Assembly (NCBI GenBank): GCA_964584665.1
Contig: CAZPAO010000003.1
Location: forward strand, 71,498-135,497
Length of the DNA stretch: 64,000 bases
Direction of reading: 5' to 3'
Source: DASUBN01 sp964584665
GTDB lineage: Bacteria; Pseudomonadota; Gammaproteobacteria; Natronospirales; REEB76
The translations under genes and the position numbers were made by a program. Below are positions 1 through 10,094 of the stretch, in pieces. Below the pieces are notes generated by a model, which ran no database searches, was not told the origin of the DNA, and was given only the letters and a program-made list of their open reading frames with translations. Each line of letters begins with the position of its first letter. The stretch's first letter is position 1.

Positions 1-591
1 GAAAGGACCTCGCGCCGTATCGAACACCCGGTAGGAGATGCCGAAGGTGTCGCCGGTGAAGACGCTCTCGCTGTCAGCATCCACGATGCAGTAGTGGTGG
101 AGCGCATGGCCGGGCGTGTGGATCAGCTCGAACTCGCTCTGTCCCAGCTTCAACCGCATGCCGTCCGTCGCTTCCACCACCCGCTCCGCTGCGATGCCGG
201 GTATGGCGCCGTAGAGCCGCTGGAATTCCGCCTCGCCGTAGACGGCGATGGTGCCGGCGATGAGCTTGCCCGGGTCCACCATGTGGGCCGCACCCCGCGG
301 GTGCACCACGGCCTTGGCATGGGGCAGATGCCGCATGAGTTCGCCCGCCCCGCCCGCATGGTCTAGGTGCACGTGGGTGAGGAAGACCCAGTCCACCTGT
401 GCCGGCGCGACGCCCAGTTCCTCCAGCGCCGCCAGCAGGCCCGGCACCGAGTGGCTGGTGCCGGTGTCCACGAATGCGGCATGCCCGTCCCGGATCACGA
501 TGTGGCTCGCGTCCAGCTGCGGGCGCACGTAATCCGTGTCCACGGCGCTGATGCCGTGGCCGTAGCGGGTGATGCTTGGGGTTCGCGTCAT
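1..591 (-). CDS. MBL-fold metallo-hydrolase (3' end outside window)
   Basis: Metallo-beta-lactamase-fold hydrolase of the glyoxalase II-like type; 197 codons are visible and the gene runs off the left edge. The zinc motif HVHLDHAGG is at residues 73-81, TPGHALHH at 159-166 supplies another metal histidine, and TGD at 179-181 should give the bridging aspartate. No signal peptide is seen, so it is probably cytoplasmic. The ATG at 591 gives a normal N-terminus; a longer overlapping minus-strand frame here has repetitive Arg/Pro/His-rich composition and is a shadow. The substrate is unknown: the fold covers thioesters, lactones and phosphodiesters. It is divergent from the 698 gene. Confidence 0.85.
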   Translation of the reverse strand, partial: MTRTPSITRYGHGISAVDTDYVRPQLDASHIVIRDGHAAFVDTGTSHSVPGLLAALEELGVAPAQVDWVFLTHVHLDHAGGAGELMRHLPHAKAVVHPRGAAHMVDPGKLIAGTIAVYGEAEFQRLYGAIPGIAAERVVEATDGMRLKLGQSEFELIHTPGHALHHYCIVDADSESVFTGDTFGISYRVFDTARGPF

Positions 592-697
592 GGGGTCTGG
601 GCTCGGTTCGGAAAGGCATTGTAGCGGGCACCCCATAAGCCTTGTGCAGCATGGGGCAGCGGGCTAAGCTTTACATAATCTTCTTCACGGACACCGC

Positions 698-1678
698 ATG
701 CAGCGCACCCGGCTCATGGCGGCGATGGGCCTCGCCCTCGCCTTCGCTCTACCCGCCGCCCGCGGGGACGACACCGCGCCCGTGTCCGCGCCCACGCGCC
801 CGGCCAACGGGCAGGAACAGGCGCAGGCAGCCCAGAGCAAGGGCATGGAGATCACCTGGGACAAGGATCCCTATTACTCCGACGTGGACCTCAACATCCC
901 GCTGACGGACAAGCCCATCCCCACCATCAGTTCCGACAGCGAGACGGTGATCTACCGCGACCTCATCGAGGGCTCGCTGGTGCCGCGCTACATGCTGCTG
1001 GAGGCGAGCGTCTATCCGATGCCGATCCTCGGCACCTACATCCACTCCCATTCGCCCAGCCTCTACGATGAGGGCGAGATCAGCCACACCGGCGTGAACG
1101 TGATCGAGTCCGCCACCGCGGGTTTCCAGGAACCCTGGGCCCTCTCCGCCTTCTTCGGCAACATCGCGAACCTGGAGCGCCCCGGCCAGGAGCAGGGCAA
1201 CAACAACCTAGGCTATACCGGCTACCTCATCAGTGCCGGCGCCCAGCACATCAAGGACAACGTGCTCATCCAGGACAAGTGGTATGAGCTGGAATGGAAG
1301 ATCAAGGGCGACCTCAACGACAAGGGCCAGAAGCTGCAGTGGAGCTTCCGCTTCGGCGGCAAGTTCAACGCCAACCCCTACATCACCGACGTGATGTACG
1401 TGGGCATCCACCGCAACAACCTGGACTTCAACCAGCCTTTCCTCAGCTGGTTCAAGAACTCGGACGTGGATGTGCAGGTGTCCTTCTCCCAGCACGGCGG
1501 ACAGGTGCTGCGGGAGGAACTGGTGTTCGGCAAGAAGTATCCGTTCCCGGAGAAAGGTTTCTCCCTCACCATGGATGTGGGTTTCATCTGGGACAGCATC
1601 GACGAATACTCAGGCCCACTGCGCACCGACAAGAACAGTTCGTTGACGCTCGTCTTACGGCCAGGGCTTGAGTTCTAA
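698..1678 (+). CDS. putative outer-membrane protein with signal peptide
   Basis: 326 aa, family not recognised. Residues 1-24 (MQRTRLMAAMGLALAFALPAARG) look like a Sec signal peptide, followed by a low-complexity Ala/Pro/Gln stretch to about residue 48. The rest is rich in alternating aromatic/hydrophobic segments and ends in LVLRPGLEF; a terminal Phe on an amphipathic strand is the usual BamA recognition signature of outer-membrane barrels. A barrel or periplasmic beta-rich protein is therefore inferred, not proven. A TACATAAT stretch about 20 bp before the ATG could be a -10 element. The gene is followed by a hairpin terminator at 1682. No neighbour suggests a function. Confidence 0.7.
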   Translation: MQRTRLMAAMGLALAFALPAARGDDTAPVSAPTRPANGQEQAQAAQSKGMEITWDKDPYYSDVDLNIPLTDKPIPTISSDSETVIYRDLIEGSLVPRYMLLEASVYPMPILGTYIHSHSPSLYDEGEISHTGVNVIESATAGFQEPWALSAFFGNIANLERPGQEQGNNNLGYTGYLISAGAQHIKDNVLIQDKWYELEWKIKGDLNDKGQKLQWSFRFGGKFNANPYITDVMYVGIHRNNLDFNQPFLSWFKNSDVDVQVSFSQHGGQVLREELVFGKKYPFPEKGFSLTMDVGFIWDSIDEYSGPLRTDKNSSLTLVLRPGLEF

Positions 1679-1681
1679 AAA

Positions 1682-1703
1682 GAAGGGGCCGCAAGGCCCC
1701 TTC
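1682..1703. terminator. bidirectional hairpin terminator
   Basis: GAAGGGGCC-GCAA-GGCCCCTTC: nine perfect base pairs closed by a GNRA tetraloop, starting 4 nt after the stop of the 698 gene. The A-run before it becomes a T-tract on the minus strand, so it can also stop transcripts arriving from the fecR-like gene. Confidence 0.75.
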
Positions 1704-1724
1704 TACATAGCGTAATTTGACCGG

Positions 1725-1748
1725 TTATTTAGGCTGATAGGGCCAAGG
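1725..1748 (-). repeat. second copy of the fecR-like gene's 3' tail
   Basis: Read on the minus strand this 24-bp segment encodes PWPYQPK followed by a TAA stop, the same peptide that ends the gene at 1835. It differs from the live copy (1835..1858) only at third codon positions and in the stop codon used (TAG there, TAA here). About 86 bp of palindromic sequence separates the copies. It is either the relic of a tandem gene duplication or a duplication made when the insert arrived. Confidence 0.8.
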
Positions 1749-1834
1749 GCGCGAAGCATCGCTTCGCGCGGCCCGCCATGGATGGCGGGACTGGAACCAA
1801 TACCAGGGATGGGTCCGCGAGCTTCAGCAGACCC
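1749..1834. repeat. palindromic insert between duplicated gene tails
   Basis: Short non-coding segment made of successive inverted repeats: GCGCGAAGCATCGCTTCGCGC at 1749-1769 region, CCCGCCATGGATGGCGGG at 1772-1789 region, and a GGGTC/GACCC pair near 1811-1834. The AGGGATGGGT text resembles the GGGATG modules in the larger repeats at 32356 and 41836, so it may belong to the same repeat class. Confidence 0.6.
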
Positions 1835-2755
1835 CTACTTAGGTTGATAGGGCCACGGACTCATTAAAGGAGACACCTTCGCCACCTTATCCGCCAAGGC
1901 CTTCGCATCCTTCAACGACGCCACCTGCCGGATCACCAGCCGGTGCCATTCCTGACCCTTGATGGTCACGGTGATGTCCTCGGAAGGGTAACCCGCCGCC
2001 GAGAGCTTCTTCATGAGCCGCGCCGTGTCGGCATCGCTGGTGGAGGACACCAGCGCCACCACCCACTTGCCGTCGTCCGTCATCACGCCGGTGCCCGCCG
2101 CCACGTCGGTCTGGGCGGCCCAGTCGGCGACCTTGTCCGGCGTCACGTCCTGGTCCATCTTCATGTCCGCGCCAGTGGTGGCCATGGTCATGTAGTGCAT
2201 GGGCTTCTCCATCATCATGCCGGTGTGCCCTGGCATGTCCATGGAGACCTTGCCTTCCAGCAGGGCCACCAGCGAACCGTCGTCGCCGGCACGGCCCCAC
2301 ACGTCGGTGCCGCGCACGCCGATGGTGGCGACGCCCACCTGGATGTCCACCTGGCGGCGCTCGCTATGGCCCACGAGGCTGGTGGTGAAGCGGAACACAC
2401 CCTTCAACACGTGCAACACGCCCTTGAACAGACTGCCCTGGTCGTCCTTGGTCATCTGCATGGTAGGCGTCATGAACTCGGTGTTCTCGCCGAGCTTCAC
2501 GGTGCTGTGCTCGGGGAGCTGCAGATAGACGCGGCCGCCGGCGGCGGTGCGCAGCTTGTCGCCGTCCGCCACGGTCATGCCGGGCTTCAGCGGCGTCACA
2601 TCGTTGCCATGCACCAGCCAGGCGGGGGACTGCACTGCGCTCACCACGCTGCCGGCGGGCGGGTTGGCCGGCGCGGGCGCATCGGCGGCGAAGGTGGAGG
2701 TGCACAAGATGCAGGCGATGGCCGCCGCGAGCGCGATATTGTGGTGCTTGGACAT
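1835..2755 (-). CDS. periplasmic FecR-domain protein with C-terminal SPOR-like domain
   Basis: 306 aa. Signal peptide at 1-23 (cleavage near STFAADA). Residues about 45-165 match the FecR domain: a GDKLRTAAGGRVYLQLPEHS-like entry, then the VGVATIGVRGTDVWGR core with the diagnostic IGVRGTD motif. Residues about 225-300 (KWVVALVSS... VIRQVASLKDAKALADKV) look like a SPOR peptidoglycan-binding repeat. A Met/His-rich stretch (MPGHTGMMMEKPMHYMTMATTG) near residues 175-197 could bind metal. No ECF sigma factor or receptor lies next to it, so this is probably not a classic FecIR regulator but a stand-alone envelope protein. Its last seven codons plus stop are repeated downstream. Confidence 0.75.
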   Translation of the reverse strand: MSKHHNIALAAAIACILCTSTFAADAPAPANPPAGSVVSAVQSPAWLVHGNDVTPLKPGMTVADGDKLRTAAGGRVYLQLPEHSTVKLGENTEFMTPTMQMTKDDQGSLFKGVLHVLKGVFRFTTSLVGHSERRQVDIQVGVATIGVRGTDVWGRAGDDGSLVALLEGKVSMDMPGHTGMMMEKPMHYMTMATTGADMKMDQDVTPDKVADWAAQTDVAAGTGVMTDDGKWVVALVSSTSDADTARLMKKLSAAGYPSEDITVTIKGQEWHRLVIRQVASLKDAKALADKVAKVSPLMSPWPYQPK

Positions 2756-2912
2756 GGGCTTACTCCCTCAAAGCGTTCTTGGAATGCATTGTCTGGCGAT
2801 TATACGCAGAGCCGACATATCCGGATGCAGGCCGTAGACCCCTGCAATCCCTGGGTTTAGTCGTCTTCGAAGAGGGAGACCCGCCGGCAGGGCGGCTTAT
2901 TTCAGGCCTGGC

Positions 2913-4250
<1,338 letters not shown>

Positions 4251-4332
4251 GGGGACCGAAGGACCGTCGAAAGGGCGCGTATGCTACCGCCGCACACCCG
4301 CATAGGCAAGAAAGCCCAGTCTCGTCAGGGCT

Positions 4333-6402
4333 TTATATATGACCGTTGACCAATTCATCCGCGAGGGCAGTCATCCCATAGACCTTGCGCAGGGCCGCCA
4401 GGAGCGCCCGGTTGTCCAGGGCCACGGCCCGGTTCTGGCCCGGGTCGTACCAGAAGTCGCCCCCCAGGGAATGGATGTTGCCGTCGAACACCAGTCCCAC
4501 CACCTTGCCATCCCGGTCTATCACGGGGCTGCCGGAGTTGCCGCCGGCGATGTCGTTGGTGGTGACGAAGTCGAGGTGGGTGGCGGGGTCCAGCTGCGGT
4601 TGCGCCTGCACCCAGCTCGGGGGCAGGTCGAAAGGCGCGTTGCCGGTGGCGCGACCATAGAGGCCGGCGAGGTCCGTGAAGGCCGGCACCGGGGCGCCGT
4701 CCTCCTCCCAGCCACGCACCTGGCCGTAAGAGAGCCTGAGCGTGAAGGTGGCGTCCGGATAGATGCCGGTGCCATCGCGGGCGAAGCGCGCACGCGCGAT
4801 GACCTCGCCTTCCCGGGTGATGACCGAGAGTACGTCCTCTTCATAACTCTTTCGCACCGCCCGCGCTTCCTTGTCCACCGCCGCCGCCAACGCGATCAGG
4901 GGGTCGTGGGAGATCTCCAGATAATCCGCGTCGGTCCACATGCGGCGGCGCGTGGCGGAAGAATCGAGCTGGGTGGCGTCCACGAGGCGACGCGCCACTT
5001 GTTCCGGCGAATCGCGCCCGAGCACACGCTTGATCAAGGGATCGTCCGCGCCCAGTGTGGCTCGCAGCTTGCCGAGGGACCAACCGAGCATCAGCTCCTC
5101 GTAGTCCGCCGAGACCGGCGCGTTGGAGAAGAGCGCCTGCTCCACCAGCGGCAGGTTCGCATCGCGGTATTCCGGCAGGCGCCGGCCGTTGGCCTTGTCC
5201 CGTTCCGCCACGCCGCGCACCAGCAGGCGCGCGTAGTCGAACAGCCGCGACTCGAAGCCCCAGGCCTGCTCCAGCATGCGGTAGCGGCTGACGAGCGCGT
5301 GGTAGCGCTTCTCCGCCGCGGCGACGGCGCTCCAGGGATCGCCGTACTCGGCGCGGCGCGAGGGTTCGGCCATCACCCAGCTGCGCAAGGCATCCTCATC
5401 CGCCGCCTTGCGGTCCAGCTGCACCTGGTCCTGCAACGCCTCCAACTGGCCCTGGTGCGCCTTGATGAGGTTGTCCACCCCCGCGAGGTTGGCGTAGGCC
5501 ATGCGCCTCTGCTCGGGACCCTCGTGGGCGTAGCGCTCGAGGATGCCGCGCAGCTCCGCGTAATACACCAGCGCGGGGGTGATGTCGTCGTCACGCAGCG
5601 ACTTCAGCTCCGCCAGCGTGCGGCCCCGCTCGGTGGCGCCGGGGTTGCCGGCGGTGAACACCAGCTCGCCGTCGCCGGGGTCGCGCTGGGAGAACCCTAG
5701 GTAATCGCCCTGCACCGGCTTGTCCCGGTCATAGGCACGCAGCAGCGCCACGTCCAGGCTGTAGCGCGGGAAGTTGAAGTTGTCCGGATCGCCGCCGAAA
5801 CCGGCGATGGAGTATTCCGGAGTGAACACCAGGCGCACGTCCTGGTAGCGGCGGTACTTGTAGAGTTCGTAGCGGCCGCCGTGGTAGAGGTCCACCACCT
5901 CGCAGCTCCAGCGGCGGGTATCGCCGTCGGCGCAGCCCTGCTCCAGCTTGGAACTCACGTCCCTGAGCGCCGCGGTGTAGTCGTCGCCGCTGAGGCCCTT
6001 CAGGCCCTTGCCCATGTCCGCGGTGACGTCGCGGGTCTCCATGAGCTGGTCTATCTCGAGTTCAGGGCAGCGGGTCTCCTCGGCCGGGGCACGGGCGTAG
6101 AAACCGTAGAGGGTATAGTCCCGCTTGGGCGTGGATATCTGCGCGATGCACTCCGCCACGCAGTGCTGGTTGGTGAGGATGAGCCCGTCACCGGATACGA
6201 AGGCGGCGGAGCAGCCGTCCTTCAGGCGCAGCGCGGCATGCTGCACATGTTCCAGCCAGTCCGCGGAGGGCGTGAACTGGTACTGGGACTGCATCTCCTT
6301 GAGCGGGAGATTGTCGAAGGTCCACATGCCCTCCTCCGCCGGCGCCGTCACGGCGAAGCCGGCGCAGGCGAGCAGCGATGCGAGCATGACGATCGTCTTC
6401 AT
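4333..6402 (-). CDS. S46 family dipeptidyl peptidase (DPP7-like)
   Basis: 689 aa secreted exopeptidase that releases N-terminal dipeptides; signal peptide 1-22 (ends VTAPAEEG). The chymotrypsin-like parts bracket a helical domain: His in LTNQHCVAE near residue 80 and the nucleophile Ser623 in GGNSGSP. The position 18 residues after that serine, which sets S1 specificity in the family (Gly in DPP7, Arg in DPP11), is Gly641 in FDGN, so a DPP7-like preference for hydrophobic P1 residues is expected. It lies 34 bp after the glutathione peroxidase gene on the same strand. Such enzymes support growth on peptides in Xanthomonadaceae and Bacteroidetes. Confidence 0.9.
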   Translation of the reverse strand: MKTIVMLASLLACAGFAVTAPAEEGMWTFDNLPLKEMQSQYQFTPSADWLEHVQHAALRLKDGCSAAFVSGDGLILTNQHCVAECIAQISTPKRDYTLYGFYARAPAEETRCPELEIDQLMETRDVTADMGKGLKGLSGDDYTAALRDVSSKLEQGCADGDTRRWSCEVVDLYHGGRYELYKYRRYQDVRLVFTPEYSIAGFGGDPDNFNFPRYSLDVALLRAYDRDKPVQGDYLGFSQRDPGDGELVFTAGNPGATERGRTLAELKSLRDDDITPALVYYAELRGILERYAHEGPEQRRMAYANLAGVDNLIKAHQGQLEALQDQVQLDRKAADEDALRSWVMAEPSRRAEYGDPWSAVAAAEKRYHALVSRYRMLEQAWGFESRLFDYARLLVRGVAERDKANGRRLPEYRDANLPLVEQALFSNAPVSADYEELMLGWSLGKLRATLGADDPLIKRVLGRDSPEQVARRLVDATQLDSSATRRRMWTDADYLEISHDPLIALAAAVDKEARAVRKSYEEDVLSVITREGEVIARARFARDGTGIYPDATFTLRLSYGQVRGWEEDGAPVPAFTDLAGLYGRATGNAPFDLPPSWVQAQPQLDPATHLDFVTTNDIAGGNSGSPVIDRDGKVVGLVFDGNIHSLGGDFWYDPGQNRAVALDNRALLAALRKVYGMTALADELVNGHI

Positions 6403-6436
6403 CCCGCTCCCCTCACTGTCCTGTCCCCTCGATCCC

Positions 6437-7168
6437 TTATAGGGCGGCTTGTATGTCGGCTCTCAAGGATCTGTCCTCGGGTTCCATCTTCGGCGAGTAG
6501 CGCTTCACTATGCGCCCGTCCTTGCCGATGAGGAACTTCTCGAAGTTCCACTGGATGTCCCCGCCGCCGGTCTCACCCCTGAGCCATGCGTACAGCGGAT
6601 GGGCACCGGCGCCGTTCACTTCGATCTTGGACGTGAGCGGGAAGCTCACATCGTAGTTCAGGCTGCAGAACTGCTTGATCTCCGCCTCGCTGCCCGGCTC
6701 CTGGGCTCCGAACTGGTTGCAGGGCAGGCCGAGCACCACCAGACCCTGGTCCCTGAATTCGCGGGAAAGTTTCTCAAGACCCTTGTACTGGGGTGTGAGG
6801 CCGCAGGCGCTGGCCACGTTGACGAGCAGCACCGGCTTGCCCTGGTAGTCCTTCAAGGACTTGGGCTGGCCGTCTATGGTCTTGACCGAGAAATCATAGA
6901 GGGTGGACACGGTCGCGCTCCTGGATGATCCGGACTTGGAACGATACGCCAGCAGGAGGCTCACGGCCACGACGGCAGCCGTCGCGAACTGCCAGGGCCA
7001 GAGGAGCTGGGGGAATAACAGCAACAGGAAGCCGGTCACCCCGGCGCCGATGGCGGGATAGAGCAGCCGCGCCCGGGGCAGGAACACATCCGCCAGGGCG
7101 AGGGCCGCCGCGAGCTTCCACCAGTCGAGGAAGCTCAAGGACAGCAGGAAATACAGGAGAGGGTTCAA
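6437..7168 (-). CDS. glutathione peroxidase with N-terminal NfeD-like membrane domain
   Basis: 243 aa. Residues 1-76 form two or three hydrophobic segments (WWKLAAALALADVFLP, then AGVTGFLLLLFPQLLW and VVAVSLLLAYR) resembling the short NfeD/YbbK membrane module. Residues 87-243 are a complete thiol peroxidase of the GPx family: peroxidatic Cys122 in NVASACGLTPQY, Gln152 in LPCNQFGAQEP and Trp207-Asn208 in WNFEKFL. A GTG at 6910 (Val87) has AGGAG a few bases upstream and could start a soluble form. Ordinary bacterial GPx is about 160 aa and cytoplasmic or periplasmic, so the tether is odd. It follows mnmG by 15 bp. Confidence 0.82.
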   Translation of the reverse strand: MNPLLYFLLSLSFLDWWKLAAALALADVFLPRARLLYPAIGAGVTGFLLLLFPQLLWPWQFATAAVVAVSLLLAYRSKSGSSRSATVSTLYDFSVKTIDGQPKSLKDYQGKPVLLVNVASACGLTPQYKGLEKLSREFRDQGLVVLGLPCNQFGAQEPGSEAEIKQFCSLNYDVSFPLTSKIEVNGAGAHPLYAWLRGETGGGDIQWNFEKFLIGKDGRIVKRYSPKMEPEDRSLRADIQAAL

Positions 7169-7183
7169 GGCCGGCGGACGCGC

Positions 7184-9070
7184 TTACGCGGATTTCCGCA
7201 GGGACCGTTTCTTGAGATGGATCGTGAGCAGCGAGATGGCCGCGGGCGTGAGGCCCGGGATGCGCGCCGCCTGCCCCAGCGTCGCGGGCCGCACCTGTTC
7301 GAGCTTCTGCCGCACCTCGTTGGAGAGCCCGGAGACGGCGGCGAAATCGAAGTCTACCGGCAAGGGCGTCTCCTCCTGGTGGCGGGCCTTCTCCACTTCC
7401 TCCCGCTGGCGCGCGATGTAGCCGGCGTATCGGGTCTGGATCTCCACCTGCTCCGCCACCTCCGGTGCCACGCCGGCGTCGCCCACTACGGCGAGGGACG
7501 TCAAGGCCGCATGGCTCACTTCCGGCCGGCGCAGGAGTTCCCGCGCATGGGTCTCGCGCGCGAGGGGCGCGCCGAAGAGCTGCGCGGCTTCCGCTTCGGT
7601 GAGGTCGGAAGGCCGCACCATGATAGCCTCGAGCCGCGCGCTCTCCCGCTCGACGGCCTCGCGCTTGGCACTGAACTTCTGCCAGCGCGCGTCGTCCACG
7701 AGCCCGAGCTTGCGGCCCTGCTCCGTGAGACGCAGGTCTGCGTTGTCTTCCCTGAGCATCAGGCGGTGCTCGGCGCGGCTGGTGAACATGCGATAGGGTT
7801 CCGGCGCGCCGCGGGTGATGAGATCATCCACCAGCACACCTATATAGGCTTCATCACGCGCTGGGCACCAAGCGACTTCGTCCAGCACTAAGCGCGCGGC
7901 GTTGATGCCCGCCAGCAGCCCCTGGGCCGCCGCCTCCTCGTAACCGGTGGTGCCGTTGATCTGGCCGGCGAAGAACAGTCCGCCGATGGCCTTCGTCTCC
8001 AGCGAATACTTCAGGTCCCGCGGGTCGAAGTAGTCGTATTCGATGGCGTAACCCGGTCGCGTGATGTGCGCCTGCTCGAATCCCTTGATGGAGCGCACCA
8101 GCGCGAGCTGCACGTCGAAGGGCAGGCTGGTGGATATGCCGTTGGGGTAGACCTCGTGTGTCTCCAGCCCCTCCGGTTCGATGAAGATCTGGTGCGATGC
8201 CTTGTCAGCGAAGCGCATGACCTTGTCTTCCACCGAGGGGCAGTAGCGCGGGCCCACGCCTTCGATGACGCCGGTGTACATGGGCGAACGGTCGAGACCC
8301 GCCTTGATGATGGCGTGAGTGCGTTCGTTGGTGTGGGTGATATGGCAGGCGACCTGGCGCGGATGCTCCGCGCGCTCCCCCAGGAAGGAGAACACCGGCG
8401 TGGGCTCGTCGCCCCACTGCTCCGCGAGGCCTGTGTAGTCGATGCTGCGCCCGTCGATGCGCGGCGGCGTGCCGGTCTTGAGGCGCCCGACGCGGATAGG
8501 CAGTTCCCGCAGCCGCTCGGCGAGGCGCTGGGCCGGCGGATCGCCGGCGCGGCCGCCCGCGTGCTGCTCCAGCCCCACATGGATGCGCCCGGCCAGGAAG
8601 GTCCCGACCGTCAGCACCACCGCCGGCGCCTGGAACTTAACGCCCATGGCAGTGACCACGCCGGTGACACGGCCGTCCACCACGCTGAGATCGTCCACCG
8701 CCTGTTGGAAGATGGTCAGGTCCGGCTGGTTCTCGAGTATCGAGCGGATCGCTCTCTTATATAAGACACGGTCCGCCTGGGCGCGGGTCGCCCGCACCGC
8801 CGGTCCCTTGCTGGCATTGAGGATACGGAACTGGATGCCGCCCCGGTCCGCCGCGCGGGCCATGGCGCCCCCCAAGGCATCGATCTCCTTCACCAGATGT
8901 CCCTTGCCGATGCCGCCGATGGCCGGGTTGCAGCTCATCTGGCCCAGGGTCTCGATGTTGTGGGTGAGCAGGAGCGTGCGCCGGCCCATGCGGGCCGCAG
9001 CGAGGGCGGCCTCGGTGCCGGCGTGGCCGCCGCCGACCACGATCACGTCGAATGTCTCAGGGAAATCCAT
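7184..9070 (-). CDS. mnmG: tRNA uridine-34 5-carboxymethylaminomethyl modification enzyme MnmG
   Basis: 628 aa FAD protein that works with MnmE to install cmnm5U at the wobble position of several tRNAs. The dinucleotide-binding motif VVGGGHAGTEAA is at residues 11-22, followed by the family signature NPAIGGIGKGHLVKEIDALGG; the GidA-associated C-terminal domain is complete. Length is typical. In many gammaproteobacteria mnmG sits directly after mnmE and before rsmG-parAB, but here mnmE is 11 kb away and rsmG is absent from the window. The gene contains two palindromic TATATA decamers (7839, 8756), unusual in such GC-rich coding sequence. It is divergent from the EamA gene. Confidence 0.98.
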   Translation of the reverse strand: MDFPETFDVIVVGGGHAGTEAALAAARMGRRTLLLTHNIETLGQMSCNPAIGGIGKGHLVKEIDALGGAMARAADRGGIQFRILNASKGPAVRATRAQADRVLYKRAIRSILENQPDLTIFQQAVDDLSVVDGRVTGVVTAMGVKFQAPAVVLTVGTFLAGRIHVGLEQHAGGRAGDPPAQRLAERLRELPIRVGRLKTGTPPRIDGRSIDYTGLAEQWGDEPTPVFSFLGERAEHPRQVACHITHTNERTHAIIKAGLDRSPMYTGVIEGVGPRYCPSVEDKVMRFADKASHQIFIEPEGLETHEVYPNGISTSLPFDVQLALVRSIKGFEQAHITRPGYAIEYDYFDPRDLKYSLETKAIGGLFFAGQINGTTGYEEAAAQGLLAGINAARLVLDEVAWCPARDEAYIGVLVDDLITRGAPEPYRMFTSRAEHRLMLREDNADLRLTEQGRKLGLVDDARWQKFSAKREAVERESARLEAIMVRPSDLTEAEAAQLFGAPLARETHARELLRRPEVSHAALTSLAVVGDAGVAPEVAEQVEIQTRYAGYIARQREEVEKARHQEETPLPVDFDFAAVSGLSNEVRQKLEQVRPATLGQAARIPGLTPAAISLLTIHLKKRSLRKSA

Positions 9071-9151
9071 GGGAATGGGCCAAGGCGCTTCGGTAAAGTG
9101 CGGCTATTTTATGCCCAATGGCTATATTCCCCAAGCCGGGCCCGCTCCGGC

Positions 9152-10087
9152 ATGCTGGATACCATGCACGCCATGTGGCTCTTGTTCGCTTTCTCCGGTC
9201 CGGTGCTCTGGGCGCTCTCCACCCACGTGGACAAGTACCTGGTGGAGCGCTACTTCAAGCAGAGCGGCGTGGCGGTGCTCCTGGTGTTCACCGCCCTCAT
9301 CGGCCTGGTGATGCTGCCCTTCATCGGGGCCTTCGACCCGCAGGCCCTTACGCCGGGCTGGAGACCGGCTGTGGCAGTGGCTTGCTCGGGCCTCCTCTAC
9401 ATGACCGGCATGTATTTCTACCTGAAGGCGCTGCAGCGGGAGGAGGCGTCCGTGGTGGCGCCCTTCTTCCAGGCGGCCCCGCTGTTCGGCTACGGCCTGG
9501 GCCTCTTGGTGCTGCATGAGACCCTCACGGGCCGGCAGCTGGGCGGCGGCGGCTTGATCGTGCTCGGCGGCGCGCTGCTCTCCTTCGACTTCGGCCGCCG
9601 GCACCGCTTCCGCCTGAGGCTCATGCTGCTGATGCTGGCGGCGGCCCTGGCGCTCGCCATCAGCTCCGTGATCTTCAAGGCCACGGCGGAGGACACCGCC
9701 TTCTGGACCACGGCGTTCTGGAGCTACGTGGGCGAGGCCGCCTTCGGTCTCGGCGTGCTGGCGCTGTCCGAGCCGCGCCGCGAGTTCATGGGCCTGTTCA
9801 AGCGCCATCCCGGCGCCATGGTCTCGGTGAACGCCGCCAACGAACTCATCAACCTCGGCGGCAACCTGGGCGCGCGCTACGCGCTCATGCTCGCGCCCTT
9901 GAGTCTGGTGCAGGCCATCAGCGGCACCACCACCCTCTTCGTGTTCGGCTTCGGCGTGCTGCTGACCCTGTTCCTGCCGAAGTACGGGCGCGAGGACCTC
10001 TCGGCGCGCAACCTCGTGCAGAAGGGCATCTCGGCCCTGCTCATCACCGCGGGCGTTATGCTGGTGGGCGGCAGCGCACAGGGCTAA
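9152..10087 (+). CDS. EamA/DMT-family membrane transporter
   Basis: About 311 aa with roughly ten hydrophobic helices in two repeated halves, as in drug/metabolite transporters. The first half starts MWLLFAFSGPVLWALSTHVDKYLVERYF and the second carries SLVQAISGTTTLFVFGFGVLLTLFLP, an EamA-type ending. Three in-frame ATGs are possible (9152, 9164, 9173); none has a clear Shine-Dalgarno, and the true start may be 4-7 codons later. The reading frame stays open upstream into mnmG, but that part is antisense. The substrate cannot be deduced. It ends 7 bp before the convergent gene at 10095. Confidence 0.8.
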   Translation: MLDTMHAMWLLFAFSGPVLWALSTHVDKYLVERYFKQSGVAVLLVFTALIGLVMLPFIGAFDPQALTPGWRPAVAVACSGLLYMTGMYFYLKALQREEASVVAPFFQAAPLFGYGLGLLVLHETLTGRQLGGGGLIVLGGALLSFDFGRRHRFRLRLMLLMLAAALALAISSVIFKATAEDTAFWTTAFWSYVGEAAFGLGVLALSEPRREFMGLFKRHPGAMVSVNAANELINLGGNLGARYALMLAPLSLVQAISGTTTLFVFGFGVLLTLFLPKYGREDLSARNLVQKGISALLITAGVMLVGGSAQG

Positions 10088-10094
10088 GCGCGCG

